12,436 bases of DNA. Source: Chloromonas sp. AAM2. Lineage: Eukaryota; Chlorophyta; Chlorophyceae; Chlamydomonadales; Chlamydomonadaceae. Shown piece after piece: positions 1-8,075 of this stretch. The notes beneath the pieces were generated by a model. The model saw nothing but the letters and a program-made list of their open reading frames with translations, ran no database searches and was not told where the DNA came from. Made by a program: the position numbers and the translations under genes. Within the stretch, counting starts at the first letter, position 1. Every line of letters begins with the position of its first letter. Location: assembly GCA_004335635.1 (NCBI GenBank), contig QAXH01006672.1, positions 1 to 12,436 of the forward strand, written 5' to 3'.

Positions 1-1370
1 CCCCTCCTCCTCCACCAAGCCCACCCGCACCACCCCCTGGCCCCTCTCCATCGCCCCCAGTTTCCCCGTCCCCACCACGTGAAGTCCTGGTTCCCACCGT
101 TCTGACTGTTGTGCTGGACCCGACAGTGTACGGCCCAGCTGACATGATTGGTGCACGCAACCCACTGAACTCTGATCTGCTGGTTGCTGCCTCCAACCAG
201 ACCCTGGCCTTTGCCAGGAACCCAGATGGCACCACCCTGCTCAACTCAGTTGTGATTGCATCCCCACCTAGCACGATTGTGACCATTCCAGTGGGCGTGA
301 AGTTCAGCTACCTCTTTACGTCAGTGTCCCTTGCTCAGCAGGCTGCAGAGCAGCTGGCTCAGGCTGTGCCAGTCTTTGTGTACAAGGCTTCCATTCCTTG
401 CGGCAGCGCAGTCAAGATCAGCATCACCCCCACCCCCACCACTGTCGCCTCCGAGTTCACCTTTGCCTGCAAGGCTGGTGGTCTGGGCGTGACCGCCCTG
501 GACGCCCTGTGTGCCAAGCCCGCTGGTGTGCAGCAGCTGTGCGTCACCCCCCGCCCTCCTGGCCCTCCCCCACCTGTCGTGCCACCACCACCACCACCAG
601 GAGCCGTCAACACCGTGTACGAGTTCCAGCTCATCAGCCCCATCAGCGCTGAGAACGGCCTGGCCGATGCCGCCTCTGGCAACACAGCTGGCACCATCAA
701 CAAGGTTGTGCTCAACTTCTGCGCTGACTTTAGGGACGAGGTCATGACTGGCCTGTCCAAGGCTGGTATTCCCACCTCTTCCTACTGGCTGAAGAACGGC
801 AACGCGTTCGGCGGTTGCGGTGAGGTGGCTGTTGCCATCCCAACCACCGGAGCACCAAGGCGTGTGTTCATCAAGGCCTTCCTGAACATCACTGCAGCTG
901 ACTTTGACAAGGTAAACCTCACCACCGCTCTCGGTGTTTGTTGACACAGCCATGGCAGTGTGGCACATTCCCATGGCAGCCAGTCTGGTCCATACACTTG
1001 GTGCAACATCTGCTGAGTGGCTTGTGCCTGTGTCGTTTTGTATGAATGCAGATCCGCGCCAGGCCAGCATACATGCAGTCATACACCTTCACTGACAACC
1101 TGAAGCCGGTGTGCCAGACCAACATCAGCTGGCTCAACACACAAGGCTCACAGACGGTAAGGACCGGTTTTTGAACCAATCAACTGCATGTCTGATGGCA
1201 GCTCGGCTTGCATAGTTCAAGTGACAATGCCACATTGATGCAAGACGGTGTCTCATCTGTTGTTCTGTCATCTATTGCTTTTGCAGGACCTGTACACGAA
1301 CATCAACCTCAGGTGGCTGGGCGTGAACAACGGCACATGTGCAACCAACATCAACCAGTGGGACGCTTGA
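1..1370 (+). CDS. Hydroxyproline-rich extracellular glycoprotein, 3' part (three exons, 5' end outside window)
   Basis: Likely a secreted cell-wall/extracellular-matrix glycoprotein. Exons are 1-911, 1052-1156 and 1287-1370. Both introns (912-1051 and 1157-1286) are phase 0, start GTAA and end GCAG, and the stop is TGA at 1368-1370. The frame (codons from base 3) is open at the left edge, so no start is visible; 365 residues can be read. It begins with a Ser-Pro/poly-Pro run (3-102, e.g. GPSPSPPVSPSPP), a typical hydroxyproline glycosylation context. A roughly 150-residue domain with four Cys (PCGSA, FACKA, ALCAK, QLCVT) follows, then a second Pro linker (about 546-603), then a second roughly 150-residue domain, also with four Cys (NFCAD, GGCGE, PVCQT, GTCAT). 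Four N-glycosylation sequons are visible: NQT, NIT, NIS and NGT. This domain-Pro rod-domain plan resembles volvocine pherophorins, but I do not see the pherophorin-domain signature, so the family is left open. The long complementary-strand frames here are antisense shadows. Confidence 0.82.
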
Positions 1371-1810
1371 ACCAGCTCCCTGGCTAGTTGAGCCCTTGGC
1401 GGGTGGCAATAACAGCAAATGCTCCCATTCATGATAGAAGGGCGGCCAGGGAAGGCCATTCTGCAACCGGTTATTCTGCTAGTTGCTGTCGCCCTGTGCT
1501 TGCCCCTTACTGTGCATGACACATCCTGCAGTGCTTGGAGTTGCCTGTTGTGACCCACGAGCCACCGACCGTCGTTGCCTTGTGGGTCCATCGGCTAGCG
1601 GCCTGCCAGGCTATTGTGCATGCTCGTGCCTGCCATTGCATCTATATTCAGACACTCGAACATAACTTCAGCTGAGTGTGGCCGTATTTGCCCACTTCTT
1701 CTGTCGACCCAGTGACTTTAGTCTGACCTCACATGATCTGTTTGATTCTGATTGATTCAGTTTGTTTTGATTGGCTTTGTTGCTGTATGCCGGATTGAGC
1801 ATGCAGTCAT

Positions 1811-1815
1811 TGTAA
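1811..1815 (+). terminator. TGTAA polyadenylation signal for the glycoprotein gene
   Basis: TGTAA is the usual polyadenylation motif of core chlorophyte nuclear genes. This is the first + strand copy I found after the stop at 1370, giving a 3' UTR of about 450 bases with cleavage expected 10-20 bases further on. Confidence 0.55.
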
Positions 1816-2061
1816 GCATTTCAGCCCTACATGTCTTCCCATCACAGCAGCAGCAAACAACCGCACAGTGACAGCAAGCAACCGCACAGTAGCTCCAGCA
1901 AAAGACCAGCGGTGGCAGTTGACCAAGTTCGTCTTCTACGTTCAAATAACGGCTCAAACTGCTCATACAAGCAGCTCAGACACTCAGTATCCGCTTGAGC
2001 TGCAGTTCGGAAACCAGTCTGCAATCTGTCGTACCAGACGCGACCTACAGGCCTGAGTAGA

Positions 2062-2175
2062 GCGAAGGGCCAATCATGCAGCCACCCCTCATGAACAGCA
2101 TGCAGAAGCCCTGACACAGCGCAGAGCCAAGCATGCAGCCCCCCACATGCGCAGCATACAGTGGCCTGACTGCTT
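2062..2175. repeat. Degenerate 57-bp tandem duplication
   Basis: Two adjacent diverged units share CCAA(T/G)CATGCAGCC (near 2070 and 2127), followed by CAT(G)..CAGCAT.CAG and ending in CCTGAC. The period is 57 bases. No function is evident. Confidence 0.55.
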
Positions 2176-2523
2176 CTTGTGTTGCCTCTGGTATCATTGA
2201 CTAGCCGACTGCTTGGCATGCTTCTGTACCAACAAAAGGCAGGCTTCGCGCAGTGGTTTTTTAAACAACCATTACTAGTCTCTTCCTTGCATTCCCTGTG
2301 GTGCCTGTGTGACTGGCCATTAAGGGACGCCATAATGAGCTCATCTCCCTGGCCCTGCGGGGCGCTCCAGGAAAGGAGGGGTCCTGGTTGTGTTGCTGAG
2401 ACCTCTGGCTTGGGCCTGCGTGTGGTGTGTTGTCTGTGTCCCTGTCTGTCTGTGGCCTGTGTGTTTGTGTTCAGGTGCCGCCTGTCTGCCTGTTTCTGGC
2501 CTCTGGTTGTTAGCCAGGGATCT

Positions 2524-2565
2524 GGAGGCATGGTGGTAGGGTCGGGAGGCATGGTGGTTGGGTCG
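2524..2565. repeat. 21-bp tandem duplication
   Basis: Two units of GGAGGCATGGTGGTAGGGTCG differ at one or two positions. The period is a multiple of three, so it keeps the chance complementary-strand frame open as a PTTMPPD repeat. Confidence 0.75.
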
Positions 2566-2951
2566 GTTGCTTTGTCTCTCTGTTCCTGAAAAAACAACAA
2601 GGTGTGTAGCTGGGTGATGCATACAGTTGCTGCGAGAAACCATAGTGTAAAAAACAATTGATTCCCCTTGACATGTTGTGGATTCAATCGTAGCATCCTG
2701 GTGGATGAACTGGCCTAACTCTGCCTGCATGTAACTCTATCAGGAACTGGAAAACAACTCTTGCGACATTGCCCATCAGATCAGCGCGCTCTCTTCGGAT
2801 TCTCCACCAGAGCTGAGCAATTGACCAGCTGGCTTGCAGTTGAGCTCTTATTGAATTAGTTGACTTTGGGGTGAAAAGCGATAGGGTCACAGACTGCCTG
2901 ACCCCCGCCCCCCAGGCACAGGCTTTAAAATTCCTCCGTCGTGTCCATGCC

Positions 2952-2956
2952 TTACA
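2952..2956 (-). terminator. Candidate TGTAA polyadenylation signal for the RAMA gene
   Basis: This is the first TGTAA on the - strand that I found downstream of the RAMA stop codon (3667). It implies a 3' UTR of about 710 bases, long but possible for chlorophytes. A closer non-canonical signal could be used instead. Confidence 0.3.
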
Positions 2957-3285
2957 AGCACATCTTGTCCTCACAACAAGCTAGTCGAAGGTCTTGCAGC
3001 AAGCTAGTGAGCATCCCACTGCCCCTCAGGCAAAATCCGAACGACCCTGCCTGTGCTGCCAGTCTCTGAAGAGGATAAGGCCAGCTTGAAGCCAGCTGCT
3101 TCACCAGCCTGTCCACCTCTCGGGTGTTGGCTGTCATCTGCCGCTGGCCTACTTCGTGGCCTTCTTCGTGCGCATTGCGCCATAAACAGCTGAACAGGCA
3201 AGGTGCGTTGGAAGGTGCATGAATCCACAAATTTGAGCGATGGGTTGCCCCAACCTATTCAAGGCAATCTTGATGCCAACACACA

Positions 3286-3351
3286 GAAGGTCAAGGACTC
3301 GCAAGAAGGTCAAGGACTCGCAAGAAGGTCAAGGACTCGGTCAAGGACTCG
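3286..3351. repeat. 19-bp minisatellite
   Basis: The unit GAAGGTCAAGGACTCGCAA occurs at 3286 and 3305. A shortened copy follows at 3324, then a 12-base GTCAAGGACTCG remnant ending at 3351. The copies are essentially identical, so the expansion is recent. It lies in the presumed 3' region of the RAMA gene. Confidence 0.85.
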
Positions 3352-3666
3352 TGTGTGAGAAGCCAGACGGCGATGTTCCTATGTGTTTGCTTTCTTTCCC
3401 ATGTTCTCAACATGACCCGAGCTTCTTGGCCTTGAACCAACCCTTGCTCAGTTGCCTAGCAGTTAACTGCATGGGTGCAAACTTTGAACTTGAGTGAGAA
3501 GTTGGTCAAATAAACCAATGACGTCACACGGGCAATTATGGGCGCTTGTATGCAGTGTAAGAAAAAAGCAGAGACGGGAGCTCAGCTACACAATCAATTG
3601 TGCCGGTGGCAGATGCTTCAGGCGAAAGGCGTGACAACAGCAGACCAGCCCGGCAACCGGGACGTG

Positions 3667-5649
3667 TCACTGCGCCTGCTGCCGCTCCGTGTACTCGGCC
3701 TTGTAGGTCTCCAGGAGCCTGCAAACAGGCCAGGGCAGGTAAGTACAGCTGCAAGCGCAGGATCTTACAGGCTGTAAGCAGTGCCAAAAGTGCATGCATG
3801 GCGGAGTTGCCGTTCACAAAAAACTACCGTCGTAACACAGTTGATGAGTTGAGTTGACTATGAACTGCGATGCTGTCTGCTGACCAGGCTGCTGCTGAGG
3901 CTCTTCTGCCCACATCGCTGGAGCTGTTCGGGCGTTGGTGTGTTCGCCCTTCCGTGCCCAACGGGGTTCGCGGACAGGACAGTACCCCGAGTGGTGGCCA
4001 CCACCACTAATATCAGGGTGTGTCATAATCCCCTTTACAAGCATGTTGGACAGGTTGGAGTCCCTCCCGCCCTGTGACCAGGGGCCTCAAGCAGCTGAGC
4101 AACCAGCCCACTGTCCTCCCCCACCGCCATGTGCACGCCTCTCACTCACTTGCCACCGTGCTTGACAGATTTCCATCCGTCGTCTGCCTTGCGCGTCGGG
4201 TTCTGTAGCCGTTTGATGTAGATAGAGAAGGCGCTCGGTGAATCAAAGAGCAGGCCTGCACGAAAACACGCAATGCGAGCTTGCCCTACGCATGACCAGG
4301 TGTGTCAACGTTGAACCATTCCAAGTGCTAACATGAACACGATTTGACACGGCCAAGTTGCCTTGTGCCCATACCCTGCCTTTAACACACCACACAAGCA
4401 GCTTGTTTTGCCCAGCTTTTGTCATCTTGCAGTGCTGATGCATCCGCGCCATGACCAATGCCCTTGCAAGACTCGTGAGCTGCTCCAAGGCCCAAACCAA
4501 CATTGAAGAGGAAGTTGCCGGAAGAGAAACTGTGCATGCATACTTGCTCAAGTATAGTAGCGAGAAAAAGATTCGTTGAACGTTGTTAAGCAGCGTCTCT
4601 CGTGAGGCCTTCTTGCCCGGCCGGATCAACCCCAACCTAGATCAGAGTCCACGCTGCCCTGCTTGCCGTGTTACATGACAGAACACACTGCGGAGTGCAC
4701 ATGCACAACAAAACTGCATCAAAACTGCTTCCCTTGCATGCCGGCAGGGCCATGATACTGGCAGGCGCGTGTCGCTGCCACGTCCGGCGCTCACCATTGT
4801 ATTGAATGCGCCCCTCTGCGGTGAGCTCTGCCAGTGTGGAGGTGCCCTTGTAATCTACACACAGTGTGCCAGGCCCAGGCTTCAAAATGCCGGCATCCAC
4901 GAGTGTTTTCATGGATATGTGCCCAGCTGCTCGCCTGGACCCGGGTGCGGCTTTGTGAGCCCGGCTGGATAAGGTGGGTGGGGGGGCAGGGGCCGGCTGG
5001 GTGCCCTGCACTTCGGCTGGCGTGGGAGCAGGCGGAACAGGGGCTGCACGTGACGGTCGCTGGGGCGGCGGCGGCTGGGGTGGGGGTGGCGGGGGCGGCG
5101 CTCGCTTTTGCTGCAACTGCACCGCCTGCGGAGGCCAGGACGCAGTGCAAAACAACTGTATACGCATGTAAAACCTCCAGGCTGACTGCTGGCACTGGGC
5201 AGGGTGTGCTCATGGTGCTCGTGCTATGCATGATGCTGGAGCCAGAGGCCCCCTGTCATGATGAGGCTAGACACACTGCATCTATGCGGACCAAAACTCG
5301 GTGCCTGAGCCATCATCACCAACCCTGCACCCAAATCCCTCCTACTTCTGCAGGTAACCATTCCCATGTGAGCCATTGTGACATGTCTGGCGCAACTTGC
5401 CAGCCTGCCGTTGACCATGCACGGCACGGTAGAGTGCATGGCTCGCAACAACACACAGACCTCCTGAGCTCTTTGCTCGGCCTAAATCATCCTCACCTCA
5501 CGTATGAGCCTGCCCTCGTCGTCTGTATCCGTGTCGCTGCCAACTTCTGTTTTCGCTTGGTTCGCTGCCATCTTTGCCAGTGCTCGCTGCCTCACCGCTA
5601 ACGCCTGCTGCTGCTGCCGCATGGCCGACTGCATTTGTTGAGTGCTCAT
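3667..5649 (-). CDS. RAMA-domain protein, 213 residues, four exons; candidate N6-methyladenine reader
   Basis: Exons in gene order are 5649-5497, 5125-4795, 4255-4150 and 3718-3667. Introns are in phases 0, 1 and 2, all GT-AG (GTGAGG, GTGAGC, GTGAGT donors; GCAG acceptors); the joined frame is 642 bases ending TGA. The start ATG (5649) is the first in the frame. Residues 1-33 are Gln-rich and helical (MSTQQMQSAMRQQQQ). Residues 36-46 are acidic (SDTDTDDEG), 60-100 are poly-Pro/Ala, and about 119-205 are a RAMA domain (restriction enzyme adenine methylase associated). Diagnostic pieces are KTLVDAGILKPG, a VDYKG strand, GRIQYNGLLFDSPSAF across intron 2, RLQNPTRKADDGWKSV, and GGKLLETYK across intron 3. 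RAMA domains occur in bacterial adenine-modification proteins and in eukaryotic chromatin proteins such as MPND, reported as a 6mA sensor. No catalytic domain is seen, so a nuclear adaptor/reader role is inferred. The domain call is strong; the ligand is inference. An extra small exon inside intron 1 cannot be excluded. Confidence 0.88.
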
Positions 5650-5940
5650 CTCGAAGGGTTTTCTGTGACACACCCTACCACTTTAACTGTAGTGTCAATT
5701 TCTGTCACCGGGCGAAATGCCGGCGCCGGTGTCCGATAACCCTGAAACTTGGCATAGCGGCATGACCGCTAGATGAAACTTGGCACAGTAGCGAGGCCGC
5801 ACCTCGAGTACAAATTTTGGGCGGTGTGCTGTCAACATATGTCTCATGTGATCACACATGAACTGATTGGTGACTGCCTTCTGACCCCTGCACTTTACTT
5901 CAGAAACCTGGAATCCTAATCATCAAAAGCACAAAGCTAT

Positions 5941-6029
5941 AGCAGTCAGCCGTAGGTGCAGACCACTTAACCTGAACTACTCGGCGTATGGTCTGCACTT
6001 GGTATGGAATGCTAAGAGCATGGACTGCT
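5941..6029. repeat. Nested inverted repeats
   Basis: The inner arms are GTGCAGACCA (5956-5965) and TGGTCTGCAC (5989-5998), a perfect 10-bp match with a 23-base loop. The outer arms are AGCAGTC (5941-5947) and GACTGCT (6023-6029). The nesting suggests a foldback structure or a small decayed element; no target-site duplication was identified. Confidence 0.6.
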
Positions 6030-6367
6030 GGTCTTAGCTTCTGGCGAGAACATTGGGCTCAGAGAAAAGGAGATATAAGGTCAATCGATCTCATCAACTC
6101 AAACTTGAATGTGGTGGATGCCCATCTCACTCATTGGGACAGGTGGGCCACCTGAGAGGTCTAATGTTCTTGTGTACAGTACGGTCAGGGAGTATGGTTT
6201 TGTCCAGTCTTCTTCTCGGCCTGTGTTTTCAACGGCGGTGCTTTCAACGGAGGCACAAGCGTGCGCTTGAATCAGTGTGGCAACCTGCCTCCTTGGGGAG
6301 GTAGCCAAGCCCTCCACCCCCCGACTGAGACAGCCGCAGCGCTTCATTAGGCACTAGACACATTCTT

Positions 6368-6396
6368 GCCGCAAGTCCCATAATGAGACTTGCGGC
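6368..6396. repeat. Perfect 10-bp inverted repeat (hairpin)
   Basis: The arms GCCGCAAGTC (6368-6377) and GACTTGCGGC (6387-6396) are separated by 9 bases. No poly-T follows, and in a eukaryotic nucleus an intrinsic terminator is not expected. Function unknown. Confidence 0.75.
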
Positions 6397-6479
6397 GATA
6401 GCCGCGTTTACGCTTGCTGGTCAACAGACTAATCCATGTGGAAATGAGATTGATGTTTCCTCAGGATTTGACCCCGAAT

Positions 6480-6690
6480 TTATATGGCTCGGCCGCCTGC
6501 TCTCGGACAGGCCGCAGGAATGGCTCGGCCGCCTGCTCTCGGACAGGCTGCAGGAATCTTGAACCAGTGTGGCGGGGCCAGGGAGGGCTCAAGTTGTACA
6601 ATGTTGTTGTCTGCACGTGCCCGGCCCGTAAAGCCCCATATGTCGTCCTGCGTTGGTCCGTGCTTGTCCCCCCGAAACAACTCAACCCGT
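6480..6690 (-). pseudogene. Fragment with GPxQDDxxGxxGRxRA module, first copy
   Basis: The - strand frame contains GPTQDDIWGFTGRARAD (6659-6609). It continues through a Pro-rich stretch into the 12-residue duplicated IPAACPRAGGRA repeat and stops at 6480. The module matches a second copy about 600 bases to the right (7255-7205) at the residues GP.QDD..G..GR.RA, with several third-base differences. That pattern suggests both descend from a translated sequence. I do not recognise the family. No start or full gene structure is visible, so it is called a fragment; an exon of an unresolved gene is the alternative. Confidence 0.4.
6484..6555. repeat. 36-bp tandem duplication, in frame (12-residue repeat)
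   Basis: There are two units, 6484-6519 and 6520-6555, differing at one base. The + strand frame reads MARPPALGQAAG twice; the - strand frame reads IPAACPRAGGRA twice and continues from the GPTQDD module just upstream on that strand. A length of 36 keeps every frame, and the near identity indicates a recent event. Confidence 0.85.
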
Positions 6691-7072
6691 AACCACTCAG
6701 GTTGCAAGGTCAGAGTGCATACCACCAGCACGTCCATGCAGATGATGCAAGATGTTGCCAGCTTGAAAGCCTTTGCTACACACATGTAGAGCGGAATACC
6801 ACCGAGATAGCATGAGCTGGCGAGGACCTTGTGGTGCTCACCTCACAGAGCACCTTCCTAGGCATCCCGTTAGCAAAAGCAATCAAATCAAGTCCCATTT
6901 CCAACCTCTGCAGTGCCCCTCAGTTGCCCTTGATGCTGACCAACGTTTGACATGACGCTGGACTCTGCTAATCCCTTACACGGAGCTTGACGCATGCACA
7001 GAGTACGAAGGTGTGAGTTTGTGATGGAGTTTGGTTGATTGCCCATGCTAGAGTCCAATCTCCACCATGATG

Positions 7073-7378
7073 CTAGAGTTCAATGTGCATCCTGAGTTGC
7101 CTGCCCGTCCTGATCTTGGACCAGTGCCAATTGAATGCCAGTTGCTTCTTGGACTTCTGCAGCCGCAAGTCTGAGTTGAAGTGCCCCAGTTTCTTCTCCC
7201 AATACCCTGCACGTACCCGCCCCGGAGTGCCCTTCATGTCATCCTGCGCAGGCCCGTTCTCTGCAAACCACATGTCATTTGCAGCGTTTATGGCCTTGCG
7301 TGGCCCCCTGGCAACCCCCTTTGCTGCCCTCCCAGTCTTAGGCAGTGTTCCCTTTAGGCATTGTTCATCTTTTCGCAT
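7073..7378 (-). CDS. Possible small basic protein/exon with KTGRAAKG repeat and GPxQDD module, second copy
   Basis: A 101-residue frame runs from ATG at 7378 to a stop at 7073. In order it has one decapeptide-like unit (GTLPKTGRAAKG), RGPRKAINAANDMW, the module GPAQDDMKGTPGRVRAG (7255-7205), then YWEKKLGHFNSDLRL and a Lys-rich end (QKSKKQLAFNWHWSKIR). Composition is Lys/Arg/Gly-rich, soluble and coherent, unlike the Cys/His-rich chance frames nearby. The decapeptide repeat recurs at 7993-7919 and the module at 6659-6609 on the same strand, so this may be one exon of a broken or multi-exon gene. The family is not recognised and the start is uncertain. Confidence 0.4.
   Translation of the reverse strand: MRKDEQCLKGTLPKTGRAAKGVARGPRKAINAANDMWFAENGPAQDDMKGTPGRVRAGYWEKKLGHFNSDLRLQKSKKQLAFNWHWSKIRTGRQLRMHIEL
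7310..7360. repeat. 30-bp repeat, incomplete copies (decapeptide-coding on - strand)
   Basis: This is about 1.7 copies of a unit close to GGCAGCCCCTTTGCTGCCCT followed by CCCAGTCTTA, also present at 7919-7993. On the - strand it encodes KTGRAAKG-type peptide units. Confidence 0.6.
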
Positions 7379-7405
7379 TGAGCAAATCATTAGATAAAGG
7401 GTTGT

Positions 7406-7866
7406 TTGCCCGATGCGTCTGTTGTGAATTTTCAAGGAAAAGACAAATCGCATCAGGCAAAAGCGATGAAATTTTCTCTTTTGGAAATGATCGCATCGGG
7501 CAAAAACGATGTATTGATAATGGCGGAGCGGTATGCATCGGGCACTGGGCAAAGTGTAGTTTGACACAGGCGCTGTGATGGAGCAAAAGAAGCAACTGAA
7601 CCCGTGGGCAAGATATGATAGAAACCTTGAATTCTGAAGTGTCTGATCCCAAGTCTGAGCTTTTACTGCTGACCTGAGCTGTATGACTGACATGGCTGGG
7701 CAAGGAACCGCAAAAACAACGGTTTTAGAATTTCACCCCAAAAAAGTGCATCGTATCGGGCATCATATCGTTGTTCAATTGAAACTCTGTAAAACTTCCA
7801 GGCAGGCTATTGGGCACAAAAGATGCATTGATTTTATTTTGCCGTGTCCATCCGGCAAAAACGATA
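7406..7866. repeat. Interspersed copies of a 20-22-bp motif, CATCGGGCAAAAACGATG type
   Basis: Two close copies with a 43-base period lie at 7447-7468 and 7490-7511. Diverged or partial copies lie at 7533-7544, 7748-7770 and 7848-7866, and a reverse-oriented half copy at 7406-7417. Each full copy is itself an imperfect inverted repeat (CATCG...CGATG). The surrounding sequence is more AT-rich than the flanking genes. It may be a decayed miniature element or a minisatellite; termini and target-site duplications were not found. Confidence 0.55.
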
Positions 7867-7874
7867 CAATTGAT

Positions 7875-8032
7875 TCAGAGGCTTGTCACCAGAGGGATCA
7901 CTGGTCTTAGGCCCTCTAGGCAGCCCCTTTGCTGCCCTTGAGTCTTAGCCAGCCCCTTTGCTACCCTTCCAGTTTGAGGCACCCCCTTTCTAGCAGAGCC
8001 ACTAGACGCCAACTTGAACTTCTTGAACACTG
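7875..8032 (-). pseudogene. Basic decapeptide-repeat fragment (KTGRAAKGLP type)
   Basis: The - strand frame reads VFKKFKLASSGSARKG, then VPQTGRVAKGLAKTQGQQRG, and stops at 7875. A possible splice acceptor (GTGCCAG) sits just before TGTTCAAGAAG. The repeats have a 29-30-bp period. The peptide is Lys/Arg/Gly/Gln-rich like a disordered nuclear tail. It shares its repeat with the frame at 7378-7073. Function unknown; it could be an exon of the same unresolved gene. Confidence 0.35.
7919..7993. repeat. 30-bp tandem repeat, about 2.5 copies
   Basis: Units are at 7919-7947, 7948-7977 and a partial at 7978-7993. The shared core is CAGCCCCTTTGCT(G/A)CCCTT followed by AGT.TTA/GA. It is the same repeat as at 7310-7360. 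Confidence 0.75.
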
Positions 8033-8054
8033 GCACCACAGACAACCCTGTGCC

Positions 8055-8075
8055 GATATGTTGCGGCAACATATC
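8055..8075. repeat. Perfect 21-base palindrome
   Basis: GATATGTTGC (8055-8064), one central base, then GCAACATATC (8066-8075). The near-zero spacer suits binding of a dimeric protein better than an RNA hairpin. Function unknown. Confidence 0.8.

Larger units (their letters stand above)
1830..2950. other. Intergenic tract with small duplications, no supported gene
   Basis: No frame here has recognisable motifs combined with plausible splice sites. The longest open frame (- strand, 1842-2696) is low-complexity and Cys/His/Leu-rich, and spans the duplications below; I regard it as chance. The tract lies between the 3' end of the glycoprotein gene and the 3' end of the convergent RAMA gene. Confidence 0.5.
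5650..6480. other. RAMA gene upstream region, no supported gene
   Basis: This holds the presumed promoter and 5' UTR of the RAMA gene (reading leftward). I see no clear TATA box. It has a 34-base-spaced pair of GAAACTTGGCA motifs (near 5741 and 5775), nested inverted repeats around 5941-6029, and a hairpin at 6368-6396. Open frames here are short and lack recognisable motifs. Confidence 0.45.

Noticed and set aside
321..1082. Long - strand frames opposite the glycoprotein exons
   Set aside because: Antisense shadows of GC-rich exon 1, with runs of Trp/Gly opposite poly-Pro.
1842..2696. A 284-residue - strand open frame
   Set aside because: Low-complexity, Cys/Leu-rich ends, PTTMPPD repeats from a DNA duplication, no domain motifs, and it overlaps the 3' UTR signal of the upstream gene.
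4471..4635. Frame GLIRPGKKASRETLLNN as the second half of the RAMA domain
   Set aside because: Its phase does not fit the phase-1 donor at 4794, while the exon at 4255-4150 fits in phase and carries the true ADDGWKSV motif.
4834..5601. A 255-residue + strand frame
   Set aside because: Antisense to RAMA exon 2 and intron 1, with no recognisable domain.
6361..6400. Intrinsic terminator at the 10-bp hairpin
   Set aside because: No T-run follows and the setting is nuclear eukaryotic.
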